From an uncultured Clostridia bacterium (GTDB taxonomy: Bacteria; Bacillota; Clostridia; Christensenellales; UBA1242): a stretch of DNA of 64,000 nt. The notes under the pieces were generated by a model. The model did not search any database. It had not been told where the DNA came from and worked only from the letters and a program-made list of their open reading frames with translations. Position 1 is the first letter of the stretch; the number at the start of each line of letters is the position of its first letter. Position numbers and translations under genes: made by a program. Below are positions 1-8,701 of this stretch, one piece after another. Location of the stretch: assembly GCA_947629745.1 (NCBI GenBank), contig CANREZ010000002.1:64210-128209 (forward strand), written 5' to 3'.

Positions 1-1379
1 TACAATCTAAAATTACTGGTAAGTCATACGTTGGTGGTATGTTTGGTTCAGCAAGGGATTCATATATTACAAGCTATAATATTAGTAACCTAGATATTTC
101 CTCTAGTGAGGGTGCCGATATCCAAAATACCAATAATGATAATGGCAAATACATTGGTGGTGTATTTGGTAAGATAGATAGTAATCCAACTAATGTTACA
201 CTAAATGCAACCAACATTTCAGTCACATTAAAGACGAAAAATGAGAGTGAACAGGTAGGTAATGCAATTACATTTGAGGGCCATACAATTGCAGATTTGA
301 ACGATAGCAATTTGCTTACAGCAGAATCTATAAAATCAAGCTTCAGGACTATGCAACAAAGTGGTAATATGTATGGTATTACTCATAATGAAAATTACAA
401 CCAAGGTGATGTAAAGCTAAAGAGAGAATGGTTTGGTTATAATGATGCTTGGTATGTTATGACCCCTAATACTTCTGGATCTCAAACATATAAATGGACG
501 ATTAAATCAAGTGACAAATGTCGTGATACAGATATGTGGAAAGATGATGATCATTTGCCAGGTGATTCTGGTACAGGAAACACAATGAGCTTCTATGGTA
601 CGATGCCAGCAGATATCTATAAAGAAACGTTCTATTACAGTCATTTAAAGAATGATGGAGAAAAAGAATATTCAACTAGTATAAATATTCAAGGTAAAAA
701 CTATGGTACTTATATTGGTGGTGCAGAGTATTATAATACACCAGATGACAGAGTAGCAGCATCAAAGCATTTCTTCAAAGGTGGGAACTTTGGTATTGAT
801 GATGACGAGAGCTTCCCAGTAGGATTATTTAGTGGAAGCAAAATTACATCTACTATCCAATATACAGAGAATGAAACAAATAATGTGTTTGTAAAGGATA
901 GTGTAGGCAAGGATTATGTCGATGTGTTCTCCAAATTATTCTTCTATTACAATAATAGTCTTGGAATGGATGCAGACTATGCTGCAGTGTTACTAGTGTT
1001 ATATGCACGTAGCGTTAGCTCAAATAATGCATTGTATCCTATGAGTGTTGAGGAAAAAGGCGGAATAAGTTATAAAGATATTAAACATATGGCATATGGT
1101 ATAGATACTCAAGGTGTATCCTCAACTTATCATTTTAAGGATAATGAAAAAGATCATAATTTAAATGTATATAGTTTAGATGACTCATATATTGAAAAAG
1201 CAATATTCGGTGATAAAGACCATTACTCTCTAATCTCAGCATTTATAGAAGGCGGCTTGAGAAGTAACAGTTATGATGTAAGTGCTATGTATAGGTATAA
1301 TGATTATATCAATGGTACTAGCACGACATTTAATAAGAGGACAACAAATCAGGAACTTCAGATAAGCTTTGATGCTTAA
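1..1379 (+). CDS. Large surface protein, C-terminal part (5' end outside window)
   Basis: The reading frame is open from base 3, so the gene starts before the window and only its last ~459 codons are seen. Near the visible N-terminus short motifs of the type YVGGMFG and YIGGVFG recur. They resemble the GLUG-like repeats of large secreted proteins and the repeats of the surface protein at 14.2-17.6 kb. The rest is rich in Asn, Ser, Thr, Tyr and Asp and has no catalytic motif that I recognise. No sortase motif or C-terminal membrane segment is visible, so any anchor must be N-terminal. Composition and repeats suggest an extracellular beta-rich protein. Its ligand is unknown. The protein ends in Phe-Asp-Ala and is followed after 41 bases by the acetyltransferase gene. 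Confidence 0.6.
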   Translation, partial: QSKITGKSYVGGMFGSARDSYITSYNISNLDISSSEGADIQNTNNDNGKYIGGVFGKIDSNPTNVTLNATNISVTLKTKNESEQVGNAITFEGHTIADLNDSNLLTAESIKSSFRTMQQSGNMYGITHNENYNQGDVKLKREWFGYNDAWYVMTPNTSGSQTYKWTIKSSDKCRDTDMWKDDDHLPGDSGTGNTMSFYGTMPADIYKETFYYSHLKNDGEKEYSTSINIQGKNYGTYIGGAEYYNTPDDRVAASKHFFKGGNFGIDDDESFPVGLFSGSKITSTIQYTENETNNVFVKDSVGKDYVDVFSKLFFYYNNSLGMDADYAAVLLVLYARSVSSNNALYPMSVEEKGGISYKDIKHMAYGIDTQGVSSTYHFKDNEKDHNLNVYSLDDSYIEKAIFGDKDHYSLISAFIEGGLRSNSYDVSAMYRYNDYINGTSTTFNKRTTNQELQISFDA

Positions 1380-1420
1380 ACATCTAGCAACAATTATCCC
1401 CATTTTGCATAGTATAGAGT

Positions 1421-2332
1421 ATGGGTGAAAATGAGGTACGAGATCCATTTGCACAAGGTGTGAGTGAAGAATATTTGCAGGATATTGCAAAATATTTTGA
1501 AGTAGATGATATAGATGGTGTGTGGGATACATTTTTGGTAGACGCCAGTTATGTATCCCGCAGTGACCCATCTATAGAGGATATAGATGATCTACTAGAT
1601 TCCGCACCAAAGTCACTCATCGCTACATTATTTTATAGGCTTAGTCACAAGGTGTATAGCACGAGCAAATCAAAAGCTAGGCGAATTAGCGAATATGGCA
1701 GTTTGCTCACCGGAATTGAGATACACCCCGGAGCCGAGATCGTAGCCCCACTATTTATCGATCATGGATACAAGATAGTGATAGGACAGGATGTGAAGAT
1801 TGGCCCGCGTTGTAGGATATTCCAAGGATGTGTCTTAGGCGCAACTACTAAGGAAAAAGATACTGAGCGTAGGCACCCAACTATAGGCGCAGACGTGACA
1901 CTTTGCCCAGGGTGTAAAATACTTGGTGGTATTACCATTGGGGATAATAGTTTCATCAGTCCCGATTGTGTGGTGTTAGACGATATCCCAGCGGGAACTA
2001 AAGTGAGCAATGTGTGCCAACTGCAATTCCAAGCAAGTGTGGTGAGGAATACTCTTCCTCGGCAAAAATTAATCATATATGGGGCTATCCCAAAGTGGAA
2101 GAATACACTAGTCATAGAGGGTAGTGGGATATACAATCCAACTATTCTTGTCAAGTGCAGGACGAAACTAACTTACCATATAGATTATTGGGATAAGAAT
2201 AAAATTATCCTAAAATTTGAGCCAAAGGAAGTGTCTCACGAGGATTTGCATCGAACAAAGATAGTGATACTATCTCGGTCCGACAAAGTGATTCTCGCCC
2301 ACTGCTATGCCTTGTATGAAGTACTTAAATAA
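1421..2332 (+). CDS. cysE: Serine O-acetyltransferase-like protein with C-terminal extension
   Basis: Probable serine acetyltransferase, which makes O-acetylserine for cysteine synthesis. Residues ~50-95 match the helical N-terminal part of the family. Residues ~97-195 form a left-handed beta-helix of hexapeptide repeats, with GIEIHPGA, the catalytic-type Asp-His pair in IDHG (residues 114-115) and RHPTIG (151-156). About 100 further residues follow the helix (from ~200) and are not part of usual CysE proteins, which end soon after it. I do not recognise this extension. A cysteine-synthase-like gene lies at 37.9 kb but is not linked to this one. The ATG at 1421 has no good ribosome site (GAGT only), so a leaderless or weakly translated message is possible. 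A sugar or other O-acetyltransferase role is the main alternative. Confidence 0.75.
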   Translation: MGENEVRDPFAQGVSEEYLQDIAKYFEVDDIDGVWDTFLVDASYVSRSDPSIEDIDDLLDSAPKSLIATLFYRLSHKVYSTSKSKARRISEYGSLLTGIEIHPGAEIVAPLFIDHGYKIVIGQDVKIGPRCRIFQGCVLGATTKEKDTERRHPTIGADVTLCPGCKILGGITIGDNSFISPDCVVLDDIPAGTKVSNVCQLQFQASVVRNTLPRQKLIIYGAIPKWKNTLVIEGSGIYNPTILVKCRTKLTYHIDYWDKNKIILKFEPKEVSHEDLHRTKIVILSRSDKVILAHCYALYEVLK

Positions 2333-2467
2333 TGTAGGGTAGGCTTATATACGCGCTAATATTAAAACACTAAATAGTGGCATCTATTCTAGGTGCAAAT
2401 ATATAGTGTAAACTCTGAATAAAAGTGCAAATTGTAAGCCAAAATATACTCAGTTAGTGTCAAAAGG

Positions 2468-2546
2468 CACTAAATAAGTGCAATATGTACTAATAAGTAC
2501 AAATAGACACTAAATAGTGCAATATGTACTAATAAGTACAATAGTA
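2468..2546. repeat. Two tandem 40-bp units of paired mini-palindromes
   Basis: The two units start at 2468 and 2508 and are nearly identical. Each contains two short palindromes, CACTAAATAGTG (with one extra A in unit 1) and GTACTAATAAGTAC. A further CACTAAATAGTG stands alone at about 2368-2379. They lie between the acetyltransferase gene and its likely terminator, so they would be part of its 3' untranslated region. Confidence 0.7.
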
Positions 2547-2563
2547 AAATAAATTTTGGTCTT

Positions 2564-2597
2564 TACCCACTGGCGTTGCTAGTGGGTATATTTTTTG
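2564..2597 (+). terminator. Rho-independent terminator
   Basis: TACCCACT at 2564-2571 pairs with AGTGGGTA at 2581-2588 and a T-rich run follows. It is about 230 bases past the acetyltransferase stop codon and would end that transcript after the small tandem repeats. Confidence 0.6.
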
Positions 2598-2670
2598 TGT
2601 TCCATAAATATCTAGCGCAGATATTTATGGAGGAGGATATGAGAGTTGGGACTTAATATGGGTAGGGTAG

Positions 2671-2869
2671 CCGGCTCAATGTGGCACGCCACTGTCCTTG
2701 GTTATATTAAATTACACTTTGTATTAAAGCTATAATTTTATTATTTATGTTAATAATTACCTTATTTTTTGTGGGTTAATGAGCTCGAACCTAAGTAGGC
2801 TCGTGTACCGGCTCAATCCCCTCAGACACCTAATCGGTGCCAGCTCCCCTTACTAAAAGGGAGCCTTAT
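2671..2869 (-). repeat. ~200-bp interspersed repeat, copy 1
   Basis: This 199-bp element matches the reverse complement of 5145-5342 along its whole length at roughly 85 percent by eye. Its inner palindromes include GTGGCACGCCAC, CACCTAATCGGTG and a GGCTCCC/GGGGAGCC pair. The end with AATCCCCTCAG and CAGCTCCCC resembles a palindromic repeat type common in gut Bacillota. No open reading frame of note lies inside it. Confidence 0.75.
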
Positions 2870-3010
2870 GAGGTTAAAAGTGAATGGTAAAATGAAAATT
2901 AGTTATGAAATAATATTAAATTTTAACTGATTAGTTCCTAACTTCCATCTTACTAATTAGAATAAAATTTTTAGTTTCTTATTTTTATGTTCAATATCCA
3001 ACCGATTAAA

Positions 3011-3153
3011 GGCGCCCCGTAGTAGGGGGAGCTGGCGGAAACTTCCGCCTGAGGGGATTGAGCAAGCTTTTATCTCTCTTTCTACCAACTCCTTGCTCTC
3101 TTAATAATTAAACAAATATACTTTATTATTACCTCAGGAGAGTGGCGCACCAC
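3011..3153 (+). repeat. Interspersed repeat, shorter diverged copy
   Basis: This copy has the same order of parts as the copy at 5145-5342: a GC-rich block with GGGGGAGCTGGCGG and GAGGGGATTGAGC, an AT-rich middle, then GTGGCGCACCAC. It is about 50 bases shorter and more diverged. The stretch between it and copy 1 (2870-3010) is AT-rich and shows nothing else. Confidence 0.55.
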
Positions 3154-3186
3154 AAAAAATGGCTTAACTATTTAGTTAAGCCATTT
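3154..3186 (-). terminator. Terminator of the PH-domain gene
   Basis: AAATGGCTTAAC and GTTAAGCCATTT form a 12-bp stem. The six A on the plus strand at 3154-3159 give the T run on the minus strand. It lies about 115 bases downstream of the minus-strand gene at 3301-3687. Confidence 0.7.
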
Positions 3187-3300
3187 AAATTTTATATATC
3201 ATTATATTATCTTGATATACATTATTGTTATATTATTGGATAAATCGTTATTACATCAATCAAAATATAATATCAATCAATTTACATTATTATATCCACA

Positions 3301-3687
3301 TTATCTTTGTATATTAGACTCGGTCCAGATGACTTTCCTTGTAGCCTTGTCTTTCTGGACTAAGGTATTGAGCAAGTCATAGACTTTGTATGGATTCTTT
3401 ACACGGACGGCACGAAGTTTGCTAGTTGTATTGTCATTGACATAGATATCTATATTACCCACGCCAAAAAGTTTGTTGACAAGAGATTCATACACGGACA
3501 CGTCATCCACTTTGTATAGGTGGAATTCATCAATCTTGGTGTAGAGCAGACCGGTCTCTACTATGAACTTGATCCATTCTCCCTCTTTCTCCACAAGGGA
3601 ATATTGAGTGAAGGAAATTGGCAGTCCCCAATAACGCTTACGGTCATGCCATAATACTTTTACATCTTTTCCAAAAGTTCTTTTCAT
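3301..3687 (-). CDS. Bacterial PH-domain (YdbS/bPH2-type) protein
   Basis: A 128-residue protein that appears to be a single bacterial PH-like domain. The diagnostic part runs from about residue 28 to 85: a beta strand with YSLVEKEGEWIKF, a GLLYTKIDEFHLYKVDDVSVYE segment, then LFGVGNIDIYV. This matches the 'GLL..R..I.L..IDDV.V..S...RLLGVG.I.I' pattern of the bPH_2 family. It has no membrane segment, although many relatives do. The start is supported by AAGGTGA before the ATG. The gene stands alone, opposite the glycosyltransferase at 3834, and both lie between the inverted ~200-bp repeats. A role at the membrane surface is plausible from the family but not shown. Confidence 0.65.
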   Translation of the reverse strand: MKRTFGKDVKVLWHDRKRYWGLPISFTQYSLVEKEGEWIKFIVETGLLYTKIDEFHLYKVDDVSVYESLVNKLFGVGNIDIYVNDNTTSKLRAVRVKNPYKVYDLLNTLVQKDKATRKVIWTESNIQR

Positions 3688-3833
3688 ATTATCACCTTGA
3701 TATATTCTAACACATTTATTTTAATTTTCCAATGATTTGTTGCTATTATCCTAAACTTATGTTAATATTATTATAACAAATATTTTGTGATTACACACGG
3801 CAAAAAGTCGTGTTTTGATATGGAGTACCGAAG

Positions 3834-5102
3834 ATGTTTAGTACGGCAATTCTTATTGTCAATATAACCATAGTTGCGATATTCCTATTACTATATCTTT
3901 ATCAGGGCGTCTACATGGTGGTGGGCATTTTTGGGAAAAGTAAAGTTATCCCAAAGTCGGACAAACTCGGTAGATTTGCTTGTGTCATCCCCGCAAGGAA
4001 TGAGCAAAATGTCATTGATAAATTGATAGATAGTATAGGCAAGCAGACTTATCCAAAGGAATATTTGGATATCATCGTGATTGCGGATAATTGCACTGAC
4101 GACACGGCAAAGGTGGCGGAAAATTTAGGTGCAAAAGTGTACACGCGCACTGATTGTGAGCATATAGGCAAAGGTTATGCGCTAAATTATCTATTTGACA
4201 CTCTTAAAAAAGATGGCATGGATACTTATGACGGATATTTTGTATTTGATGCAGACAATCTAATCGAACCTGAGTATATCTCGCGAGTCAATGATGTGTA
4301 TCAGGCAGGGTATGAAGTGGTCACGAGCTATAGAAATAGCAAAAATTTCGGTGACAACTGGTTATCCATGAGTTATGGGATATATTTCCTAAGGGAAGCC
4401 GTGCTAGTCAATGCACCTAGGATGAAACTGGGTGTGAGTGCAGCAATTTCCGGTACGGGTTTCCTAATCAGTGCTAAGACTATAAAAGATATGGGAGGGT
4501 GGAATTGTGTCACACTCACCGAGGATCTAGAATTTAACACTGATTACGTGTTATCTGGTGGCAAAATTGGCTACGCTAATGATGCTGTAATATACGACGA
4601 GCAGCCAACGAAATTCCTGCAGTCATGGAAACAGCGTTTGCGTTGGTCAAAAGGTTTTGGCCAAGTGATGAATAAGAATGGCTTAAAACTAGGCTCGAAA
4701 GTATTAAAGAGATTCACATTCTCTGCATTCGACACACTGATGTGCATAGCACCTGCAATGTTTGTGGTGGGACTAACGATATCTTTTGACGTTATATCCC
4801 TTATAGTAGGTCTTGCCATTCGTGACTTCCACGCCGCTGCAATGGTGGGGATAATGTTTGGTTGTGCACTAGGATTTTACCTACTATTATTCTTTATTAT
4901 AGGATTAATACTAGTGATAAAGGAATGGGACAAGCTTCGCGCACCGTGGTACAAAAAGATATTTGCCATACTATCTTATCCAGTATTCATGTTGACGTTC
5001 GTGCCAGTATCCATAGTGTCTACGTTCTGCAAAGTAAAATGGACGCCTATTGAGCACACTGCGCAAGTTTCCATCGACGACCTAAATGATGAAAGTAAGT
5101 AG
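3834..5102 (+). CDS. Membrane glycosyltransferase, GT2 family
   Basis: A processive-type GT2 glycosyltransferase of 422 residues that probably builds or exports a cell-surface polysaccharide. A membrane segment covers residues ~4-26. The catalytic domain follows, with ACVIPARNE, IVIADNCTDDT (nucleotide-binding Asp), FVFDADN (DxD-like), the TEDLEF acid motif and QRLRWSKG, the QxxRW motif of chitin/cellulose/hyaluronan-type synthases. Two or three further membrane segments lie near residues 300-395. The start follows GGAGTACCGAAG, which contains a usable ribosome site. The gene is monocistronic, and the 200-bp repeat begins 42 bases after its stop. The sugar substrate cannot be told from sequence. 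Confidence 0.85.
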   Translation: MFSTAILIVNITIVAIFLLLYLYQGVYMVVGIFGKSKVIPKSDKLGRFACVIPARNEQNVIDKLIDSIGKQTYPKEYLDIIVIADNCTDDTAKVAENLGAKVYTRTDCEHIGKGYALNYLFDTLKKDGMDTYDGYFVFDADNLIEPEYISRVNDVYQAGYEVVTSYRNSKNFGDNWLSMSYGIYFLREAVLVNAPRMKLGVSAAISGTGFLISAKTIKDMGGWNCVTLTEDLEFNTDYVLSGGKIGYANDAVIYDEQPTKFLQSWKQRLRWSKGFGQVMNKNGLKLGSKVLKRFTFSAFDTLMCIAPAMFVVGLTISFDVISLIVGLAIRDFHAAAMVGIMFGCALGFYLLLFFIIGLILVIKEWDKLRAPWYKKIFAILSYPVFMLTFVPVSIVSTFCKVKWTPIEHTAQVSIDDLNDESK

Positions 5103-5144
5103 TAACTCGCAACTGTCCTTATTGATCAAAATGATATTATAGTA

Positions 5145-5342
5145 ATAAGGCTCCCTTTTAGTAAGGGGAGCTGGCACCGTTTAGGTGACTGAGGGGATTG
5201 AGCCGGGACATGAGCCTACTTAAGTTCGCGCTCATTAACCCACTAAAAAATAAGGTAAGTATTAACATAAATGCTCAAGTTATAGTATTAATACAAGAAA
5301 ATTTATTATAACCAAGGAAAGTGGCGTGCCACATTGAGCCGG
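5145..5342 (+). repeat. ~200-bp interspersed repeat, copy 2 (inverted to copy 1)
   Basis: Reverse-complement partner of 2671-2869. A third segment resembling its GAGCC..GAGCCTACTTAGGTTCGCGC module follows at about 5336-5375. The remaining bases to the next gene at 5607 hold a terminator and AT-rich sequence with nothing else visible. Confidence 0.75.
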
Positions 5343-5407
5343 TATACGAGCCTACTTAGGTTCGCGCTTGCCATCCTACTACTTATTAAAAGTTTAATAA
5401 CTAAAAT

Positions 5408-5438
5408 AAAAAGTGTCACAATCTTGTGACACTTTTTT
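5408..5438 (+). terminator. Strong bidirectional-type terminator
   Basis: AAAGTGTCACA and TTGTGACACTTTTTT form a near-perfect hairpin with T runs on both strands. It separates the GT2 gene region from the convergent GT4 gene. Confidence 0.7.
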
Positions 5439-5606
5439 AGTAGTGTTTTCCTATAAATATTGTTTTCCTATTTTATTTACCTAATAATTATATTATCTAA
5501 TAATTATATTTATTTATATTCATTTATTTTATTATCTTTTATGTGATGGTTATTTGTAATGATTGGGAGCCGAAAATTGCCCTCATAATCATTATACATA
5601 TCACAT

Positions 5607-6800
5607 TTAGCCTTTGTCTGTGCCGGTTTTGAATTGGTCGAGGCCGTCGCAAGCGAGGTTTTTGCCACGGACTTTGTATTCGGATACTGCGTCTTTGAAC
5701 ATCTGCTCCATCTCATCTAGGCAGTGCTCTATCTCAAATTGCTTTGCATACTCGAGATATTCGCTTGAGACCTTTGCCTTTTCCTTGGAATGCTCTATCC
5801 AATAATCAATCTTCTTGGATAAGTCCATTGCATTGCCTGCCTCAAACAAATTATTTGGGTGGAGGGCAAAATGCTTCGTAGCGGACTTTGGAGAATTGGA
5901 TATCACTGGCACTAAGCCGCACGATATAGCCTCAAGGCAGGATATAGCCTCGATCTCCACATCAGCAGGATGTACATAGAGGTCGGCATAATTTAGTGTC
6001 TTGCTAAGGTCGTCCTTATTCATAAAAGTCATGATCGGAGGATTTGGCAAGTTCGCTCCGAGTTTGGTTATCTTGTTCTTTAGAGGTCCGCATCCTGGAA
6101 GTATCAATTGGATCTTGTCACGATACTTGCTATATGATACCGCCTCTATTAGTAAGTCATGGCGTTTTTCCCTACTATAGCGGCCTACAAACATGATGAT
6201 AAATTTGTCTTGCAGGTCCTTTGGTCTAGAGGATTCGAATTTGTGGAAAGTCGGCACAACGCCGTTGGATATCACATACTTCCTTGCCTTGTACTTGTGC
6301 TCATCTAGTTGCCTTGCGATAAACTCCGTAGGGCAGTGCACGAAATTCGTGTGATTGTATATCTTATGATCAAAATATCTATACATCATGTTGTTGGCAA
6401 GTTTGCTCTTCTGTAAGAAAAAGTGTGCAGTGACATTCTCTGGTTGCACATGGAATGCACTAGTGACAGGCACTCCCAGCTCGTCTGCTACTTGTATAGC
6501 ATATTTGCCGGTCTTGAATGGCATCATGATATGCACGACATCTGCTCCATTGATTGCACGGCGCAGGGTTACTAAGTCCTTCTTTGCCAATTTCACGCCA
6601 TTGCTTGCCACATAATTGTTGAATGGTCCAAATGATCTAGTAGGCACGGTGTAATACATCGGGTCATCAGTATTTTTCATCGTGGAAACCATACGGACCG
6701 TATGGCCACGTTTTTTTAGTCCTTCTATCAGTCTAGTAGCGGTGATGGTGGTGCCGTTGTTTTGTTCACCATACACATCACAAATTAAAGTAATTATCAT
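5607..6800 (-). CDS. Glycosyltransferase family 4 (GT-B fold)
   Basis: A retaining GT-B glycosyltransferase of 397 residues. The N-terminal domain opens with MIITLICDVYGEQNNGT, typical of glucosyl- or mannosyltransferases acting on diacylglycerol or phosphoinositides. The C-terminal domain has FIIMFVGRYSREKRHDLLIEA and the EX7E-type donor site in EIEAISCLEAISCG. No membrane span is present, so it is probably a peripheral membrane or cytosolic enzyme. GAGGAG precedes the ATG and a clear promoter lies 27 bases upstream. It may make a glycolipid, given the GT2 and cardiolipin synthase genes nearby, but that is inference. The last ~20 residues are rich in polar and basic residues. Confidence 0.8.
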   Translation of the reverse strand: MIITLICDVYGEQNNGTTITATRLIEGLKKRGHTVRMVSTMKNTDDPMYYTVPTRSFGPFNNYVASNGVKLAKKDLVTLRRAINGADVVHIMMPFKTGKYAIQVADELGVPVTSAFHVQPENVTAHFFLQKSKLANNMMYRYFDHKIYNHTNFVHCPTEFIARQLDEHKYKARKYVISNGVVPTFHKFESSRPKDLQDKFIIMFVGRYSREKRHDLLIEAVSYSKYRDKIQLILPGCGPLKNKITKLGANLPNPPIMTFMNKDDLSKTLNYADLYVHPADVEIEAISCLEAISCGLVPVISNSPKSATKHFALHPNNLFEAGNAMDLSKKIDYWIEHSKEKAKVSSEYLEYAKQFEIEHCLDEMEQMFKDAVSEYKVRGKNLACDGLDQFKTGTDKG

Positions 6801-6826
6801 TTTAATCTCCTCGGGTGATCAGTATA

Positions 6827-6855
6827 ATTGTAGCACATGGGGACACTTCTGCCAA
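6827..6855 (-). promoter_or_regulatory. Sigma-A promoter of the GT4 gene
   Basis: On the minus strand TTGGCA (6850-6855), a 17-base spacer and TACAAT (6827-6832) precede the ribosome site GAGGAG and the start at 6800. Confidence 0.7.
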
Positions 6856-6994
6856 AGACATTTTGAGCACATTATTAAAATTTTTGACAAAAATTAATAT
6901 TTCAACTAGTTCTAGTGGCAAAATATCATAAATTTCCCGTTTTCACTTGGAAAAAAGTGGCCATATATGTATACTATTTCTAGCGGAGATAGGT

Positions 6995-8569
6995 ATGATA
7001 CAAGTAAATAATGTACGTTTGCAGTTTGGCAGTCGTGTGCTGTTTGACGAAGTGAATTTGAAGTTTACCAAGGGGAATTGCTATGGCATCATTGGAGCCA
7101 ATGGTGCGGGCAAGTCCACTTTTTTGAAGCTCCTAACCGGGGAACTGGAGCCAAACAAAGGTGAGGTCATAGTAGACAAGAATGAGCGCATCAGCGTGCT
7201 ACAGCAGAACCAAAACGCCTTCGATAATCTAACTGTGCTTGATTGCGTGCTAGCTGGTCACAAAAGGCTAGTGGAGATAATGAAGGAAAAAGACGCGCTC
7301 TACAGCAAACCTGACTTTGACGAAAAGGATGGCATCAAGGCTGGAGAACTAGAAGCCGAGTTTGCCGAACTTGGTGGGTGGGAAGCCGATAGTGAGGCTG
7401 CGAACTTGCTAAATTCCCTAGGAATTGAACCTAGTGAGCATTACAAATTAATGTCCGAACTGGATGCGAAGAAAAAGGTGAAGGTCTTGCTCGCGCAGAG
7501 TCTATTTGGCAATCCAGATATACTGATACTTGATGAGCCTACCAATAACCTCGATGTGAAGACGGTAAGGTGGCTAGAGGATTACTTGCTAGATTTCCAG
7601 AACACCGTGATCATCGTGTCGCACAATAGACACTTCCTAAACAAAGTCTGCACGCATATATGCGATGTGGATTATGGCAAGATAAATATTTATGTGGGCA
7701 ACTACGACTTCTGGTACGAGACAAGCCAATTAATCCTTCGTCAACAAAAGGAGCAGAATAAGAAAGCCGAGGCACGTGCCAAGGAATTGCAAGAATTCAT
7801 CCAACGCTTTAGCGCGAATGCTAGCAAGTCCCGTCAGGCTACTAGTAGGAAAAAGGAATTAGAAAAGCTCACCATCAACGACATCAAGCCATCGCTTAGG
7901 AAATATCCGTACATTGACTTCAAATATGATCGTGAGATAGGCAACGATGTGTTGCTAGTGGAGAATTTGACAAAGAAGGGATATTTCGAGAATATATCAT
8001 TTAGAGTAAACAAGGGTGATAAGATTGGTTTTGTCTCCTCTAATTCAAATGTTATCACCAAGTTATTTGATATACTCGCTGGTGAAGATACAGCAGATTC
8101 TGGCAATATCAAGTGGGGATTGACAATAACTACCGGGTATTTGCCACAAAATAACAATAAGTACTTCGAGGGATGCGATCTAAATCTCGTGCAGTGGCTA
8201 GGACAATATAGCAAGGAACAGGAGGAGACATTCCTGCGCAGTTGGCTAGGGCGAATGCTCTTTGCAAAAGAGGAAGCACTAAAATCCGCCAAGGTCCTAT
8301 CCGGTGGAGAGAAGGTGCGTTGTATGCTAGCGCGCATGATGCTACTAGGTGGCAACGTGCTGATACTAGATGAGCCAACCAATCACCTCGACCTTGAGAG
8401 TATCACGGCGCTAAACAAGGGTATGATAAACTTCCGCGGATGTATGCTATTTACCTCTGGTGACTACGAAGTGATGAATACTGTAGCAAATAGGATAATC
8501 GAAATAGAGGGTGGACATAAGACAGTGGACAAGCTCGAGACATTCGACGAATATATTGAGTCAAAATAA
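6995..8569 (+). CDS. ykpA: ABC-F family ATPase, YkpA/YbiT-like
   Basis: A 524-residue soluble ABC-F protein with two nucleotide-binding domains and no membrane part. Such proteins bind the ribosome. The first Walker A is GANGAGKST and the first Walker B is LILDEPTNNLD. The second domain has the signature LSGGEKVR and LILDEPTNHLD. The second Walker A (GFVSSNSNVITK) and the first signature are degenerate, as in YkpA relatives, leaving one good composite ATP site. The second H-loop reads TSGDYE where relatives have His. The linker at ~250-300 is charged and helical. The start at 6995 is preferred over an upstream in-frame codon because GCGGAGATAGGT sits just before it and the protein then begins MIQVNNV, as the family does. 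Confidence 0.88.
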   Translation: MIQVNNVRLQFGSRVLFDEVNLKFTKGNCYGIIGANGAGKSTFLKLLTGELEPNKGEVIVDKNERISVLQQNQNAFDNLTVLDCVLAGHKRLVEIMKEKDALYSKPDFDEKDGIKAGELEAEFAELGGWEADSEAANLLNSLGIEPSEHYKLMSELDAKKKVKVLLAQSLFGNPDILILDEPTNNLDVKTVRWLEDYLLDFQNTVIIVSHNRHFLNKVCTHICDVDYGKINIYVGNYDFWYETSQLILRQQKEQNKKAEARAKELQEFIQRFSANASKSRQATSRKKELEKLTINDIKPSLRKYPYIDFKYDREIGNDVLLVENLTKKGYFENISFRVNKGDKIGFVSSNSNVITKLFDILAGEDTADSGNIKWGLTITTGYLPQNNNKYFEGCDLNLVQWLGQYSKEQEETFLRSWLGRMLFAKEEALKSAKVLSGGEKVRCMLARMMLLGGNVLILDEPTNHLDLESITALNKGMINFRGCMLFTSGDYEVMNTVANRIIEIEGGHKTVDKLETFDEYIESK

Positions 8570-8597
8570 GTAGGACTATTATCGTCCTACTTTTTTA
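8569..8597 (+). terminator. Terminator of the ABC-F gene
   Basis: AGTAGGAC and GTCCTACT form the stem directly after the stop codon, followed by a T run. Confidence 0.85.
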
Positions 8598-8701
8598 TAT
8601 AGACTAAAGTATTTTGGGATGAGGAAACTTCGCATGGTTAATAATATTTATAGGCCAAAATGTTTGGTAGTAAGTAATTTATTTGATAAAATATAACTAA
8701 G

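Noticed and set aside
2468-2546. CRISPR-like array
   Set aside because: The units are contiguous with no spacers, have only two copies and no cas gene nearby.
7834-8382. 182-residue open frame antisense to the ABC-F gene
   Set aside because: It lies wholly inside a clearly coding gene on the other strand, has no ribosome site and no family resemblance.
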